Positions 52,933-62,167 of a stretch of DNA of 64,000 bases are shown here, in pieces. Source of the stretch: Deltaproteobacteria bacterium. Lineage in GTDB: Bacteria; Desulfobacterota; Desulfobacteria; Desulfobacterales; Desulfosarcinaceae. The stretch lies in assembly GCA_020444075.1 (NCBI GenBank), contig JAHLLR010000003.1, positions 82,060 through 146,059 on the forward strand, in the 5' to 3' direction. Position 1 is the first letter of the stretch, and each line of letters begins with the position of its first letter. The notes beneath the pieces are model-generated. The model made no database searches and was not told the DNA's origin. It saw only the letters and a list, made by a program, of their open reading frames with translations. The translations under genes and the position numbers were made by a program.

Positions 52933-54105
52933 CTACGACCGCGAAGGGTCGGCTTTGACGACCCGGCCGCCTTGAATCACGGTTTTTACCTGCCGCAACG
53001 CAGATACGTTCTGCAGTGGATCGCCTTGCACGCCGATGATATCGGCCAGTTTGCCCTTTTCCAGGCGGCCGATGTCCTGTGCTAAACCGCAGAGTTCGGC
53101 CGCCCGAGTCGTTACTCCGGCTATGGCATTTGCGGGATTAGCCCCAAAACCGACGACATGCGCCACCTCGATGGCCAATTGGCCATGCATACCGTCTGTG
53201 CCGATGGCCCAGCGGATGTCAGAGTTTACGACCTGTGCCATAACTGAACCTACCTCGCCCCGTTGTTTGAGGTGAAGCTCCTTCAGGTTGCCGTGCAGGG
53301 TTTCCAATCGATCTTCCGTGAAAAAAATGCTTGGGGTCAGTACCAGCCAGGCCGGCCCGTCAGCCATGGCGTCGATCTGCTCTGGTGTCATGAAGTACCC
53401 GTGCTCGATCACGTCAATGCCGCACTTGAGCGCCAGGTCCAGGCCGGGACCGCCGATACAGTGTGTGGCCACGGTAACGCCGGCGCGATGAGACTCTGCC
53501 ACCAGCATTTGCACCTCTGCCTCCGAAAAAGTGCAGGGAAGACCCTTGGGCCCTCGCAAGGAGCCGGTCAGATAGATTTTGATCAGATCAGCTCCAGCCA
53601 GCAGGTTTTCGCGCACCACCGTCCGGATGTTCTCGGGGCCGCCAAAAGCATACCCAACAAAGCCGTGGCCGTGCAGGGCGCGGATCCCCCGTGTGGCCAC
53701 TTTCAGTCGTGGCCCCAAAATCCGGACTTCATCCTGCGCCTTCTGGCAATGAACGTCTAAAAACGCCTTGTCGCCTAAACACCGGGAGGTGGTCACCCCG
53801 CTCATCAGGTCCATTTCCATCGTATGGACCGCCCGAAGGGTGAGTTCAGGCAGGGGGTCGTTCATGCGAAGAAGATAGTCCGGCAGGCCTGGATCAAGGG
53901 AAAGATGGTTGTGGCAGTCGATCATACCGGGCATCAGCGTCTGACCCGAGCAGTCAATTACACTACCAGCCTGATCGGCCGCATCTTCTGCATCTCGGCC
54001 CACGGAAAGGATACGATCACCTGCAATCATAAGGGTCGCAGGCTCACCTTTTAGGTACTTTTCACCGTCGTAGAGGGTCTTGCCCCGAATAAGTTTGGTG
54101 TCCAT
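52933..54105 (-). CDS. Metal-dependent amidohydrolase, module copy 2
   Basis: A 390-residue paralogue of the gene at 37.1 kb. The same metal site is readable: GMIDCHNHLSLD, DLIKIYLTG, VATHCIGG, VIEHGYF, and IGTDGMHGQL. GVTTSRCLGDKAFLDV and GHGFVGYAFGGPENIRTVVREN are nearly unchanged between copies. Starts after AAAAAGGAAA. It lies 46 bases downstream of the TRAP large permease gene, so uptake and hydrolysis are probably co-expressed. Confidence 0.85.
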   Translation of the reverse strand: MDTKLIRGKTLYDGEKYLKGEPATLMIAGDRILSVGRDAEDAADQAGSVIDCSGQTLMPGMIDCHNHLSLDPGLPDYLLRMNDPLPELTLRAVHTMEMDLMSGVTTSRCLGDKAFLDVHCQKAQDEVRILGPRLKVATRGIRALHGHGFVGYAFGGPENIRTVVRENLLAGADLIKIYLTGSLRGPKGLPCTFSEAEVQMLVAESHRAGVTVATHCIGGPGLDLALKCGIDVIEHGYFMTPEQIDAMADGPAWLVLTPSIFFTEDRLETLHGNLKELHLKQRGEVGSVMAQVVNSDIRWAIGTDGMHGQLAIEVAHVVGFGANPANAIAGVTTRAAELCGLAQDIGRLEKGKLADIIGVQGDPLQNVSALRQVKTVIQGGRVVKADPSRS

Positions 54106-54151
54106 TTTCCTTTTTCCGTTTAGACGACATCAACCGCCAGTACCTCGATTT

Positions 54152-55429
54152 CTATAAGCCGGCCGGCCACATGGTCACGTGAGGCAAGAAGATTACCGCC
54201 AGCACCACTATCATGATTGGCACCAGGAACCAGATGATGTCACGACTGACACTTTCAATGGGTGTTTTTGCGATAAGTGCCGATATATACAAGGTCTGCC
54301 CAACAGGCGGCGTGAATAGCCCCACGGCCAGTACCATGACGATAACGACTCCCAATTGCACCGGATTCACCCCGAATTTCAGAGCCAGGGGATAGAGGAT
54401 TGGGGTGAAGATCAGTAGCGAGGGGGCCAGGTCCAAAAAACAGCCTGTAATCAGCAGAACACCGGCGATGGCCAGCAGGGCCACCGTGCCGTTCGGTAAA
54501 ATGGCCTGTAATTCATTGCTGAGGACCACGGGAACCCGGCTGATCATAATCACGTAGGTGAGCATGAAGGACGTGGCGATGAGAAACAGCACCACACCGG
54601 TCATTTTAGCAGAGTCCACGATAATTCGATAAAGCTGACCCAGGCTCAACCCCTTGTATATGAAGAACTCAATCAATATCACGTATAACGCACCAAAGAT
54701 CGCGGCTTCAGTGGTGGTGTATACACCGGCCAGGATGCCGCCCATGACGAGGATCGGCGTGATCAGAGCGGGAATACTTTTGATGAACTGACGGATGATT
54801 TCCTGGCGGCTAGGACGTTCGGCGATATAATATTTCCGCTTATAGCCCAGCCAGGCGGCGACCACCATTTGGAATCCCCCAACCAGAATTCCCGGGATGA
54901 GACCTGCCAGAAACATATCGCGAATGGACACCTCGGTTATCCAGCCATAGAGGATCATGGGGATGCTGGGCGGGATGATAATACCGATGGTGGAAGAAGC
55001 AGCGTTAACTGCGGCGGCATAGCCCTTCCCATAGCCCCGCCGAGTCATTTCCGGAATTAGTACAGTACCGACACTGGAGGCGTCTGCCACAGCCGAGCCG
55101 GAGCAGCCGCCGAAGAACATGCTGACCACGATGGAGACCGAGGCCAGCCCTCCCCATATGGATCCGACTAGTGAATTGGCCAAATCCATCAACGTTTTGC
55201 CCGAACGCCCCTGATTGAGTGCATTACCCATCAGCACGAAAAAGGGCACGGCCATAATGGGCCAGGACTCGGTGGCCAGGGACATGCGATGCACCATGGC
55301 CTGGATGGGAATGTTCCCGCTGACGAACCCGTAAAACAAGGCACACATGCCCACCGCAAAGGCCACTGGAATCCGTAAAAACATTGCAAAAAAAATAAAG
55401 CTAACGCCACAAATGATCACAGCGTCCAT
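54152..55429 (-). CDS. dctM: TRAP transporter large permease (DctM)
   Basis: A 425-residue inner-membrane protein with about twelve helices. FFGGCSGSAVADASSVGTVL and ASSTIGIIIPPSIPMILYG are diagnostic of DctM. It forms the transport channel of a tripartite ATP-independent periplasmic system driven by an ion gradient. Next to DctQ and DctP genes on the same strand in the usual P-Q-M order. Confidence 0.95.
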   Translation of the reverse strand: MDAVIICGVSFIFFAMFLRIPVAFAVGMCALFYGFVSGNIPIQAMVHRMSLATESWPIMAVPFFVLMGNALNQGRSGKTLMDLANSLVGSIWGGLASVSIVVSMFFGGCSGSAVADASSVGTVLIPEMTRRGYGKGYAAAVNAASSTIGIIIPPSIPMILYGWITEVSIRDMFLAGLIPGILVGGFQMVVAAWLGYKRKYYIAERPSRQEIIRQFIKSIPALITPILVMGGILAGVYTTTEAAIFGALYVILIEFFIYKGLSLGQLYRIIVDSAKMTGVVLFLIATSFMLTYVIMISRVPVVLSNELQAILPNGTVALLAIAGVLLITGCFLDLAPSLLIFTPILYPLALKFGVNPVQLGVVIVMVLAVGLFTPPVGQTLYISALIAKTPIESVSRDIIWFLVPIMIVVLAVIFLPHVTMWPAGL

Positions 55430-55505
55430 AGTATAATTGCCTGTATGATTTTAACCTTAAACGGTTGACGATCCAAACGTGCCCTTACCGGAGCGCCCCT
55501 GTTTT

Positions 55506-56036
55506 TTAAGGGCGTTCCGGGTTCGGAAATTTTAATTCCCCATTGTCGTCTTCGGGAAGCTTCGGTTTTTTAGTCATCATCTGCTCGATGATGAACAGCG
55601 CAAACAAGATGCACGAAACCGGAATACCCACATAACAACATGCTTTGGAAACCTTCATGACCACGAAGGTGCTGTGGCGCGCGGACAGGGTCATCAAACT
55701 CTCATAGTAGCCAACGGTCAATACGAACCCTAAAGACAGGATCAGGTTGATGTAATAGATTGCAAAACGAACCTTTTTGGGAAACCAGGCCACAATGAAA
55801 TCCACACTTAGATGACTGCCGTCGCGATAGGCCACTGCAGCTGCCAGAAAACTGACCCACAAAAACAGGAAGATGGGCAGCTCCTCACCCCAGCTAAAAG
55901 CAAGGTTGAAGAAGTATCTCGCCATGACCTGAACGGTTACGCTCAGGCAAAGCAGAATAAAGAAGACGGCCGTCAGCAACTCGGCAAGTTTGTATATGTT
56001 GCTGAAGATGCCGGTGAGCTTGCTTTGGGTTTCCAT
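55506..56036 (-). CDS. dctQ: TRAP transporter small permease (DctQ)
   Basis: A 176-residue protein with four hydrophobic helices and the family segment AFSWGEELPIFLFLWVSFLAA. It pairs with DctM. The C-terminal 25 residues are charged and cytoplasmic (EQMMTKKPKLPEDDNGELK). Starts after AGGATACACC. Confidence 0.92.
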   Translation of the reverse strand: METQSKLTGIFSNIYKLAELLTAVFFILLCLSVTVQVMARYFFNLAFSWGEELPIFLFLWVSFLAAAVAYRDGSHLSVDFIVAWFPKKVRFAIYYINLILSLGFVLTVGYYESLMTLSARHSTFVVMKVSKACCYVGIPVSCILFALFIIEQMMTKKPKLPEDDNGELKFPNPERP

Positions 56037-56199
56037 GGTGTATCCTGTCAGCCTGGATGCTGTTCATTAGGGTTTTTCCGGGTCGAAGCAATCCGGCCCC
56101 GGCCTGCCGGCGGGTCCCGATCCGGGTGGGCCGGGATCCGCAAAGCAGGTTATTTTTTGCCGACAGTCGATGCAACCGCCGGATGACAAGAAATCAGCA

Positions 56200-57255
56200 T
56201 TATTTAGCTTCCATGCCGATATAGGAGCCTTCCTGGGGATATTGCTTGCGAACTGCCTCAACCTTCTTGAGGACTTCATCCACCTTATCGGCGCCCCACT
56301 TGCCGCGGGCCCATGTGTAGACCTGTTGCACGGCTTCACGGAAGGGAGCCAGGTCAGGTACGTCGTTGATCTGCATCCCTGCTTTTTCCATGGCGGCCCG
56401 CTGATTGCCCTCGTTGGCCAGGACCTTCTTGCGCATGAAGGCAGCGGTTTCCAAAGCGACTTGCTTGATCGCAGTACGCTGCCCCTCGTTCAATGACTGC
56501 CAGCGCTGTTCACTGAAAATGAGCGGCAGGGTGCTGTACTGGTGCTTGGTCGTAGACATGTACTTCTGCACTTCAAAAAATTTGGAGGCATAAATATTCA
56601 TAAAGGGGTTCTCTTGGCCGTCCACCACGCCCGATCCCAGGGCGGTGTAGAGCTCGGAGTAGGCCATCGGCACTGCGTTGGCCCCCAGGGCTGATATAAT
56701 GTTGATAGACATCTCGGACTTGACCACACGAACCTTGAGCCCCTTCATGTCCTTAACGGTGACAATTGGACGCTTTGAGTTGGTCATATGGCGGAAACCG
56801 TTATCCCAGGTAGCCAGATAGCGGATGCCCTTCGCCTGCAGAGGTTCGTATAATTTGGAGACGAAATCGGAGTCCATGAAAGCGTAGGCTTGAGCGTAAT
56901 TGTCAAACAGGTAGGGAAGTTCGATTAATTCTTGAGTTCGGTTCTCGTCGAAAACCGAAACTAAACCGGCGGTAGTGGGATAAAAATCAAGGGCACCTGT
57001 TGCGACCATCTCCTGGCATTGCGTGTGCGTGCCCATCTGACCAGAGGGATATACTTCCACCTTGAGATCGCCATTTGTAAGCTTCTCCAACCGTTCAGCG
57101 AAATACAAGACGGCATCATGCCGAATGTTGGTAGTGGACTCCGAATGGGCGAACCTGAGGGTGGTGGCAGCCTGGGTCGGCTGGACCATTGCCAGCATCC
57201 CGAACAGCATGATTCCACAAACAGTTAGTACCGTAATGCCTTTCAGTCCTCTCAT
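56200..57255 (-). CDS. dctP: TRAP transporter periplasmic solute-binding protein (DctP)
   Basis: The ATG at 57255 follows GGGAGGATTGGAAG and gives a standard signal peptide (MRGLKGITVLTVCGIMLFGM, cut near QPTQAA); an in-frame ATG at 57318 would add 21 residues. About 351 residues. FAHSESTTNIRHDAVLYFAE, the YPSGQMG segment, LKVRVVKSEM with the ligand-carboxylate-binding arginine, and GQENPFMNIY are DctP features. It binds an organic acid in the periplasm; the conserved Arg implies a carboxylate ligand. First gene of the unit, divergent from a GntR regulator. Confidence 0.93.
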   Translation of the reverse strand: MRGLKGITVLTVCGIMLFGMLAMVQPTQAATTLRFAHSESTTNIRHDAVLYFAERLEKLTNGDLKVEVYPSGQMGTHTQCQEMVATGALDFYPTTAGLVSVFDENRTQELIELPYLFDNYAQAYAFMDSDFVSKLYEPLQAKGIRYLATWDNGFRHMTNSKRPIVTVKDMKGLKVRVVKSEMSINIISALGANAVPMAYSELYTALGSGVVDGQENPFMNIYASKFFEVQKYMSTTKHQYSTLPLIFSEQRWQSLNEGQRTAIKQVALETAAFMRKKVLANEGNQRAAMEKAGMQINDVPDLAPFREAVQQVYTWARGKWGADKVDEVLKKVEAVRKQYPQEGSYIGMEAK

Positions 57256-57828
57256 CTTCCAATCCTCCCTATCTGATTGAGTTAGGCGCCTAATGAGCGC
57301 AAACTTAATAAAAGCCACAATAGCCTTTTGCGCTCATGTGTTACCGTATTCGTGTATACATATCTGAGATCAGTAAAGTCAAGTGGAAATTAACAAGGCT
57401 ATACGCGTCGGCAAGGCAACTAACCTATTCAGGGTCATCATTCCATCAGACATACAATAACCCAACTGTCATGAGGGTTTTTCCATATCCGGTACCCCTT
57501 GAATTGGTACATCAAATAGTGTTTCGTATTTACGAAGAAATCGTTGATATCAGCGGCCATGACTAATTCTGGACATCCCGGATGGAATTTGGCATTACAC
57601 ACAACGGCCAAACTGAGCCAAGTCTAACACAAAATCCTGTATTTTTAGTGGATTGCCATGGCGCTAACGTCAAACGATTAGATCTCTTGACCAAATGTGT
57701 GACTTTATGTATATGTGTATTCATAAAAACCACGACCGATTAATTATATCCTCTCTGCTCTGGAGCATCCCGGCATAGATGGAATACAATAAAAAAAACC
57801 ATTAAATAATTTTGATTAATATCAGGAA
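57256..57828. promoter_or_regulatory. Divergent regulatory region between TRAP operon and GntR regulator
   Basis: About 570 AT-rich bases without a believable gene. TGTATACA (57353-57360) is a perfect palindrome ~98 bases upstream of dctP, and ATGTATATGTGTAT (57707-57720) is a related sequence ~110 bases upstream of the regulator. Either could be an operator for the adjacent FCD-type regulator. Confidence 0.4.
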
Positions 57829-58524
57829 ATGATAACAAATAATAACACCTTGCCAATAATGCCTTCCCGTTCCATTGCCGATCAAATCTACGAGCGCACA
57901 AAACGCGATATCCTCAACGGCATAATTAAACCGGGTCAACGCCTCCATGAGGTGGACGTGGCAAATGCAGTTTCAGCCAGCCGCACTCCGGTTCGAGAGG
58001 CTTTTCGCCGACTTGAGCAGGAAAATCTGGTGGAGCGCGTGGCCCGGGGCGGAGTGCGAGTAATTCAGTTGGAATGGGAAGCGGTAAAGGATCTGTACGA
58101 TTTGCGTACTGTCTTGGAGATTTATGCGATTAAGCTGGCATGTGAAAAAATCACTTCTGAACAAATCGTTACCCTTAAACAGATCAAGGCACAAGCCATG
58201 GAGCTTTTAAGCTCTCCGGAACTTAGCAACGGCTACGTGTTCAGTCGTTTTATGGAACTAAACACCGAGTTCCACGAAACTATCTATCAATCCACCGGTT
58301 CTCATTTTCTAATGATCATTATCAATCAGTTAAGGGGCATCGTTCAGGTCATGCGATCCATGAGCCTGCAGGTAGAACAATCATCCACCCGCGCCTGGGT
58401 GGAACATAACCGCCTTATCCAACACTTGGAAAAACGAGATGTCAAATCAGCCCAGGATCTAATTCAACAGCACGTGCAGAACGCCGCACAGGAGGTTCTC
58501 TCGATCATGAAAAACAAGACTTGA
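57829..58524 (+). CDS. GntR-family (FCD) transcriptional regulator
   Basis: A 231-residue regulator with winged helix-turn-helix (GQRLHEVDVANAVSASRTPV, VREAFRRLEQENLVERVARGG) and an FCD domain (LYDLRTVLEIYAIKLACEKI, ELNTEFHETIYQSTG with metal-type His, and EHNRLIQHLEKRD). The start is uncertain: ATG 57829 is immediately preceded by CAGGAA, and ATG 57859 would also keep the whole domain. It probably controls the divergent TRAP-amidohydrolase unit in response to a carboxylate. Confidence 0.88.
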   Translation: MITNNNTLPIMPSRSIADQIYERTKRDILNGIIKPGQRLHEVDVANAVSASRTPVREAFRRLEQENLVERVARGGVRVIQLEWEAVKDLYDLRTVLEIYAIKLACEKITSEQIVTLKQIKAQAMELLSSPELSNGYVFSRFMELNTEFHETIYQSTGSHFLMIIINQLRGIVQVMRSMSLQVEQSSTRAWVEHNRLIQHLEKRDVKSAQDLIQQHVQNAAQEVLSIMKNKT

Positions 58525-58732
58525 GAGAGCACTGACCATCTATTTTAAGACATACCTCCCCATACTCCTACAGTATAATTTGACACGATAAGGATCAGTT
58601 TCCCTGGACGTCTGTGGAAAAATGATTAATCCACAATGCCATTAAGCCAATGAAATCGGTCTTTGGATCTTTTTGAAGGGCACAAAGGATCCCACGTGCC
58701 ATCGGTTAGGAGATATACTCAGTGGTGTTACC

Positions 58733-60061
58733 ATGACTTTATTCGAATCAATACCTGCACTGCTCAGGATTCTGATTGTCTTTGTTGCCATCCTGGCGCT
58801 GATTCGCCGCAAGGTGTCTTTGGGAACGGCTTTCATGGCCGGTGCCGTGTGTCTGGGGCTGTTGTTCGGTCAGGGGCCGCTTGCGATTGTCAGATCTGTG
58901 GTTCAAGGGCTTTTTCAGCCTAAGACATTTTCTCTGGCCGTTGCCGTCACGCTGATCCTGGTTTTAAGCCATAGCATGGAGGCCACCAGCCAGATGAAGC
59001 GTCTGCTGAAACATTTTCAAGGACTTCTGCGCAATGCCGGTTTGAACCTGGTTGTTTTTCCTGCCTTGATCGGGCTGCTGCCTATGCCTGGAGGCGCTAT
59101 TTTTTCAGCCCCGATGGTTAAAAACATAGGCCAGCGGCATGCTTTGAGCGGAGATCGCCTCAGTTTTATCAATTACTGGTACCGACATATCTGGGAGTAT
59201 TGGTGGCCGCTGTACCCGGGTGTCCTGCTGACAACCACTCTGGCCGGGCTCGATTTGTGGCTTTTTGTAATTTCGATGGTGCCCATGACGTTTGTAGCCG
59301 TGGTATCGGGTTGCGCTCCTCTGAGGGGGCTTACACGCGATCGCCGGAGCCCGCACCAGCAATCGAATGACGGTTCCAGGCATAACCTGAAGCCCTTTTT
59401 GCGTGAATTGGCCCCGATCATGATTGTTATCGTTCTAGGACTCGGTCTGGGGACAGGGCTGACGCCTATTTTGAACCCACTGGGTCTGAACATTGCCAAG
59501 GAATTGGGGCTGGTCATAGCGCTTCTGATTTCAATCGGGTGGGTGTGGAATACCAATCGGCTACCGAAAGCCCAGAGATACAGTATCCTGGCGCGTAAGG
59601 AACTGCGGCAGATGTTCTACATGGTGGCGGCAATCCTGATTTTTAAAGAGATCTTGCAGGACAGCCGGGCAGTGGACGCCGTCAGCGCTGAATTGCTTTA
59701 CCTGCAGATACCCCTGATTTCGATAACCATCCTATTGCCGATGATAGTAGGCCTGGTGTGCGGCATTACCATCGCTTTTGTGGGCAGCACGTTCCCGATC
59801 CTGATCTCTCTGATCCAGTCTTTAGGCGAAGGGCAATACATGATGGCCTATATGATGCTGGCCCTGACCAGTGGATTCCTCGGGGTCTTGTTCTCTCCAC
59901 TGCACGTTTGCCTGATGTTGTCCAATGCATACTTTGAAACTGGTATGAAGGCTGTCTATCGACATCTCTGGCAACCCTGCGCAGCAATTTTGGTGGTTGG
60001 TTGCCTTTATTTCAGTATATTGCGTTATATACCTGAGGTACTCTCACTGAATCTGCAGTAG
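58733..60061 (+). CDS. DUF401-family integral membrane protein (permease-like)
   Basis: I use ATG 58733 because it gives a hydrophobic N-terminus at once (MTLFESIPALLRILIVFVAI); a TTG at 58673 is an alternative. About 442 residues with ten or more helices. PALIGLLPMPGGAIFSAPMV, NYWYRHIWEYWWPLYPG and FVGSTFPILISLIQSLGEG, FLGVLFSPLHVC are signatures of DUF401, which resembles ion/organic-anion permeases of the gluconate/citrate type. Substrate unknown. Same strand as the GntR gene, 208 bases downstream. Confidence 0.85.
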   Translation: MTLFESIPALLRILIVFVAILALIRRKVSLGTAFMAGAVCLGLLFGQGPLAIVRSVVQGLFQPKTFSLAVAVTLILVLSHSMEATSQMKRLLKHFQGLLRNAGLNLVVFPALIGLLPMPGGAIFSAPMVKNIGQRHALSGDRLSFINYWYRHIWEYWWPLYPGVLLTTTLAGLDLWLFVISMVPMTFVAVVSGCAPLRGLTRDRRSPHQQSNDGSRHNLKPFLRELAPIMIVIVLGLGLGTGLTPILNPLGLNIAKELGLVIALLISIGWVWNTNRLPKAQRYSILARKELRQMFYMVAAILIFKEILQDSRAVDAVSAELLYLQIPLISITILLPMIVGLVCGITIAFVGSTFPILISLIQSLGEGQYMMAYMMLALTSGFLGVLFSPLHVCLMLSNAYFETGMKAVYRHLWQPCAAILVVGCLYFSILRYIPEVLSLNLQ

Positions 60062-60212
60062 AGCTCAAATTAGAAAATCAGATCAACCACCTATTTGATA
60101 TATATGAATCCAGAGGCAACTATTCCTGTTGGGAATTAATTAAAGTTCGAAATTATTCAGGTACTATGAAAATCAAGATACTTACACCCCAATATACCAA
60201 GCCTATAATCTT

Positions 60213-60635
60213 ATGATGTTGCGGGCTCTACAACAATTCCCTGCTGATTTTGCGGGCAGTGATATTCAAGATCTTCAGCAACTTGGAGGCCAGCTCTTCG
60301 GTGCCTTCAACGATAAAGATGAACTAATCGGTGCTGTGGGGCTGAGGCAAGAACAGCTGCTGAAAACACGTCACAAAGGACTCATCTGGGGAATGTACGT
60401 CACCACCGATTATCAAGGCTGCGGCGTTGGAAAGGAGCTGCTGGAAGCTGCACTCACTTATGCCCGCAGTATGAGTGGCCTGGAGCAGTTGTACCTGGTC
60501 GTCGGTGAACATAACACCCGAGCTCAGCACCTTTACGGGTCGGTCGGATTCAAACCCTTTGGCCTCGAGCCACGCGAATTATTGGTCGACAGCAAGTATT
60601 ACAATGGAATCCATATGTGGCTTAATCTGCCATAA
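60213..60635 (+). CDS. GNAT-family acetyltransferase, N-terminus probably frameshifted
   Basis: A 140-residue frame with a complete acetyl-CoA site (IWGMYVTTDYQGCGVGKELLE) and YLVVGEHNTRAQHLYGSVGF. The usual first beta strand is missing: it appears in another frame just upstream (ATG at 60166, MKIKILTPQYTK, then a stop), and a one-base deletion near 60195-60203 would join the two. Either the gene is damaged or translation starts at 60213 without the first strand. No strong ribosome-binding site before 60213. Confidence 0.7.
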   Translation: MMLRALQQFPADFAGSDIQDLQQLGGQLFGAFNDKDELIGAVGLRQEQLLKTRHKGLIWGMYVTTDYQGCGVGKELLEAALTYARSMSGLEQLYLVVGEHNTRAQHLYGSVGFKPFGLEPRELLVDSKYYNGIHMWLNLP

Positions 60636-60891
60636 TCCGATCAATATCCTGGGCGTACAGGGCAGATATGCGTTTTTGACTTTCTATAAAAAGTTTTGGG
60701 GTGTTGAGTTTCCCCTTCGAATAATTAAAGAGGAAATAGGGTACAAAATTCTAATTTTATGTGCAACTTTTTCTGAGTTTGTGTTCAAATTTACACTTGA
60801 ATTAAGTTCCTATGTTAACAGCCGATATCAATAAAGGTATCGCGGTTAGGGCCTGAACCGAATGTGAATTTCCAGAATGTTGAGCTGAGCG

Positions 60892-62124
60892 ATGCGATAC
60901 GTATTCATTTCCTATGACAGAGAGTGTCACGCGCCGGTCGATAAACTGGTGGCCGAGCTGCAGGCCACGGGTGTTTGTTGTTGGCTTGATCGTCCTGAAA
61001 TCCTTCCCGGCCAGCATTGGCAAGGCGTTATCAGAACAGCGATACGTCGAGGCGTTTTTTTTCTTGCCTGTTTTCCGAAAGACACTAAGACTTCTCTGGA
61101 CGAAGAACTTGCCCTGGCCATCGACGAGTTGCGGCAACGCCCGGCAGACAGAGAGTGGTTTGTTCCTGTAAAATTAGCGGACGGTTCCATTCCAGATTGT
61201 TCGATCGGTGGCGGCGAAACCCTCCGGTCGCTGCCATGGATTGATTTGCACCCAGACTGGTTGTCAGGCATCCATAAACTTCTGTCTGTAATTAAAAGCC
61301 AGGCGATTTCGCCAGTTCTCCCCATTGATGCAACCTTTTCAGTTGACTGCGCCCGTGCGACCGATCTGCTCGGAAATGCAGACATCTCCAAGCGAATCGG
61401 TGGAATTGTCGCCCTTGAACAAATGGCTCGCCTTTCCATGATGGCGCATTGGCCTATTATGCAAACTTTGGTATTTTTCCTGCGAAAGAATACTCAAAAT
61501 AAAATGGACTATTCTTATGATGAATTGTTCTTCCAACGATTGCCGGATGATATTTTAATCGCACTGAATACCATACGCAGCCGTGTTTCCGGGCGCGTCG
61601 AAGGGGTGTTGAATTTTTCTGAGACGTTTCTCGCTGCAACCGACTTCAGTCAGGGAGTGTACCAAAAAGCGAATTTTCAGTATTCGATTCTGATTGAAGC
61701 ACGATTGGGTGGAGCTGACATCAGGAAGGCGGATTTCCGTGGAGCGCGATTAGAACTTGCAAATTTGCAGGGAGTTATAGGCGCTAAGGCATGTTTTGAA
61801 AGCGCCAATCTGGAAAGTGCGGATTTAAGGAATGCGAACCTGTATAAAGCCGACCTGAGGGCCGCGACCCTGACCAATGCCAATCTGCGGGATGCGAACC
61901 TACGGGGCGCGAAATTCGGTGGCGCCATGCTTGAAGGCGCCACCCTCTCCGGAGCAGATTTGGCGGAGGCCGATTTTAGCGACGCAAACCATGACGGACC
62001 CACCCTTAATAAAGCCAATCCCCTTAACGCACATTTGTTAAAGGCGGGTTGCCTGACGAGAAGGCAAGTAGAGAGTGCGGCGAGCCTTTCCCACATTGAA
62101 AGTGGCCGGCAGCGCGAACTGTAA
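60892..62124 (+). CDS. TIR-domain protein with pentapeptide repeats
   Basis: A 410-residue protein. Residues 1-~130 form a TIR domain: YVFISYDRE at the first strand, WLDRPEILPGQHW (BB-loop region), FFLACFPKD, and SLDEELALAI with a Glu at the usual NADase position. A linker of ~100 residues follows, then from ~residue 245 pentapeptide repeats in A(D/N)L-type steps (GADIRKADFRGARL, SADLRNANLYKADL, NANLRDANLRGAKF), which form a beta-helix. Bacterial TIR domains often hydrolyse NAD+ in anti-phage defence, so this may be a defence effector with a pentapeptide scaffold. No partner gene is visible next to it. Confidence 0.8.
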   Translation: MRYVFISYDRECHAPVDKLVAELQATGVCCWLDRPEILPGQHWQGVIRTAIRRGVFFLACFPKDTKTSLDEELALAIDELRQRPADREWFVPVKLADGSIPDCSIGGGETLRSLPWIDLHPDWLSGIHKLLSVIKSQAISPVLPIDATFSVDCARATDLLGNADISKRIGGIVALEQMARLSMMAHWPIMQTLVFFLRKNTQNKMDYSYDELFFQRLPDDILIALNTIRSRVSGRVEGVLNFSETFLAATDFSQGVYQKANFQYSILIEARLGGADIRKADFRGARLELANLQGVIGAKACFESANLESADLRNANLYKADLRAATLTNANLRDANLRGAKFGGAMLEGATLSGADLAEADFSDANHDGPTLNKANPLNAHLLKAGCLTRRQVESAASLSHIESGRQREL

Positions 62125-62167
62125 AGACGCCGTTCAGAGGACCCGGAAATTACCTGAAATCCGGCAC

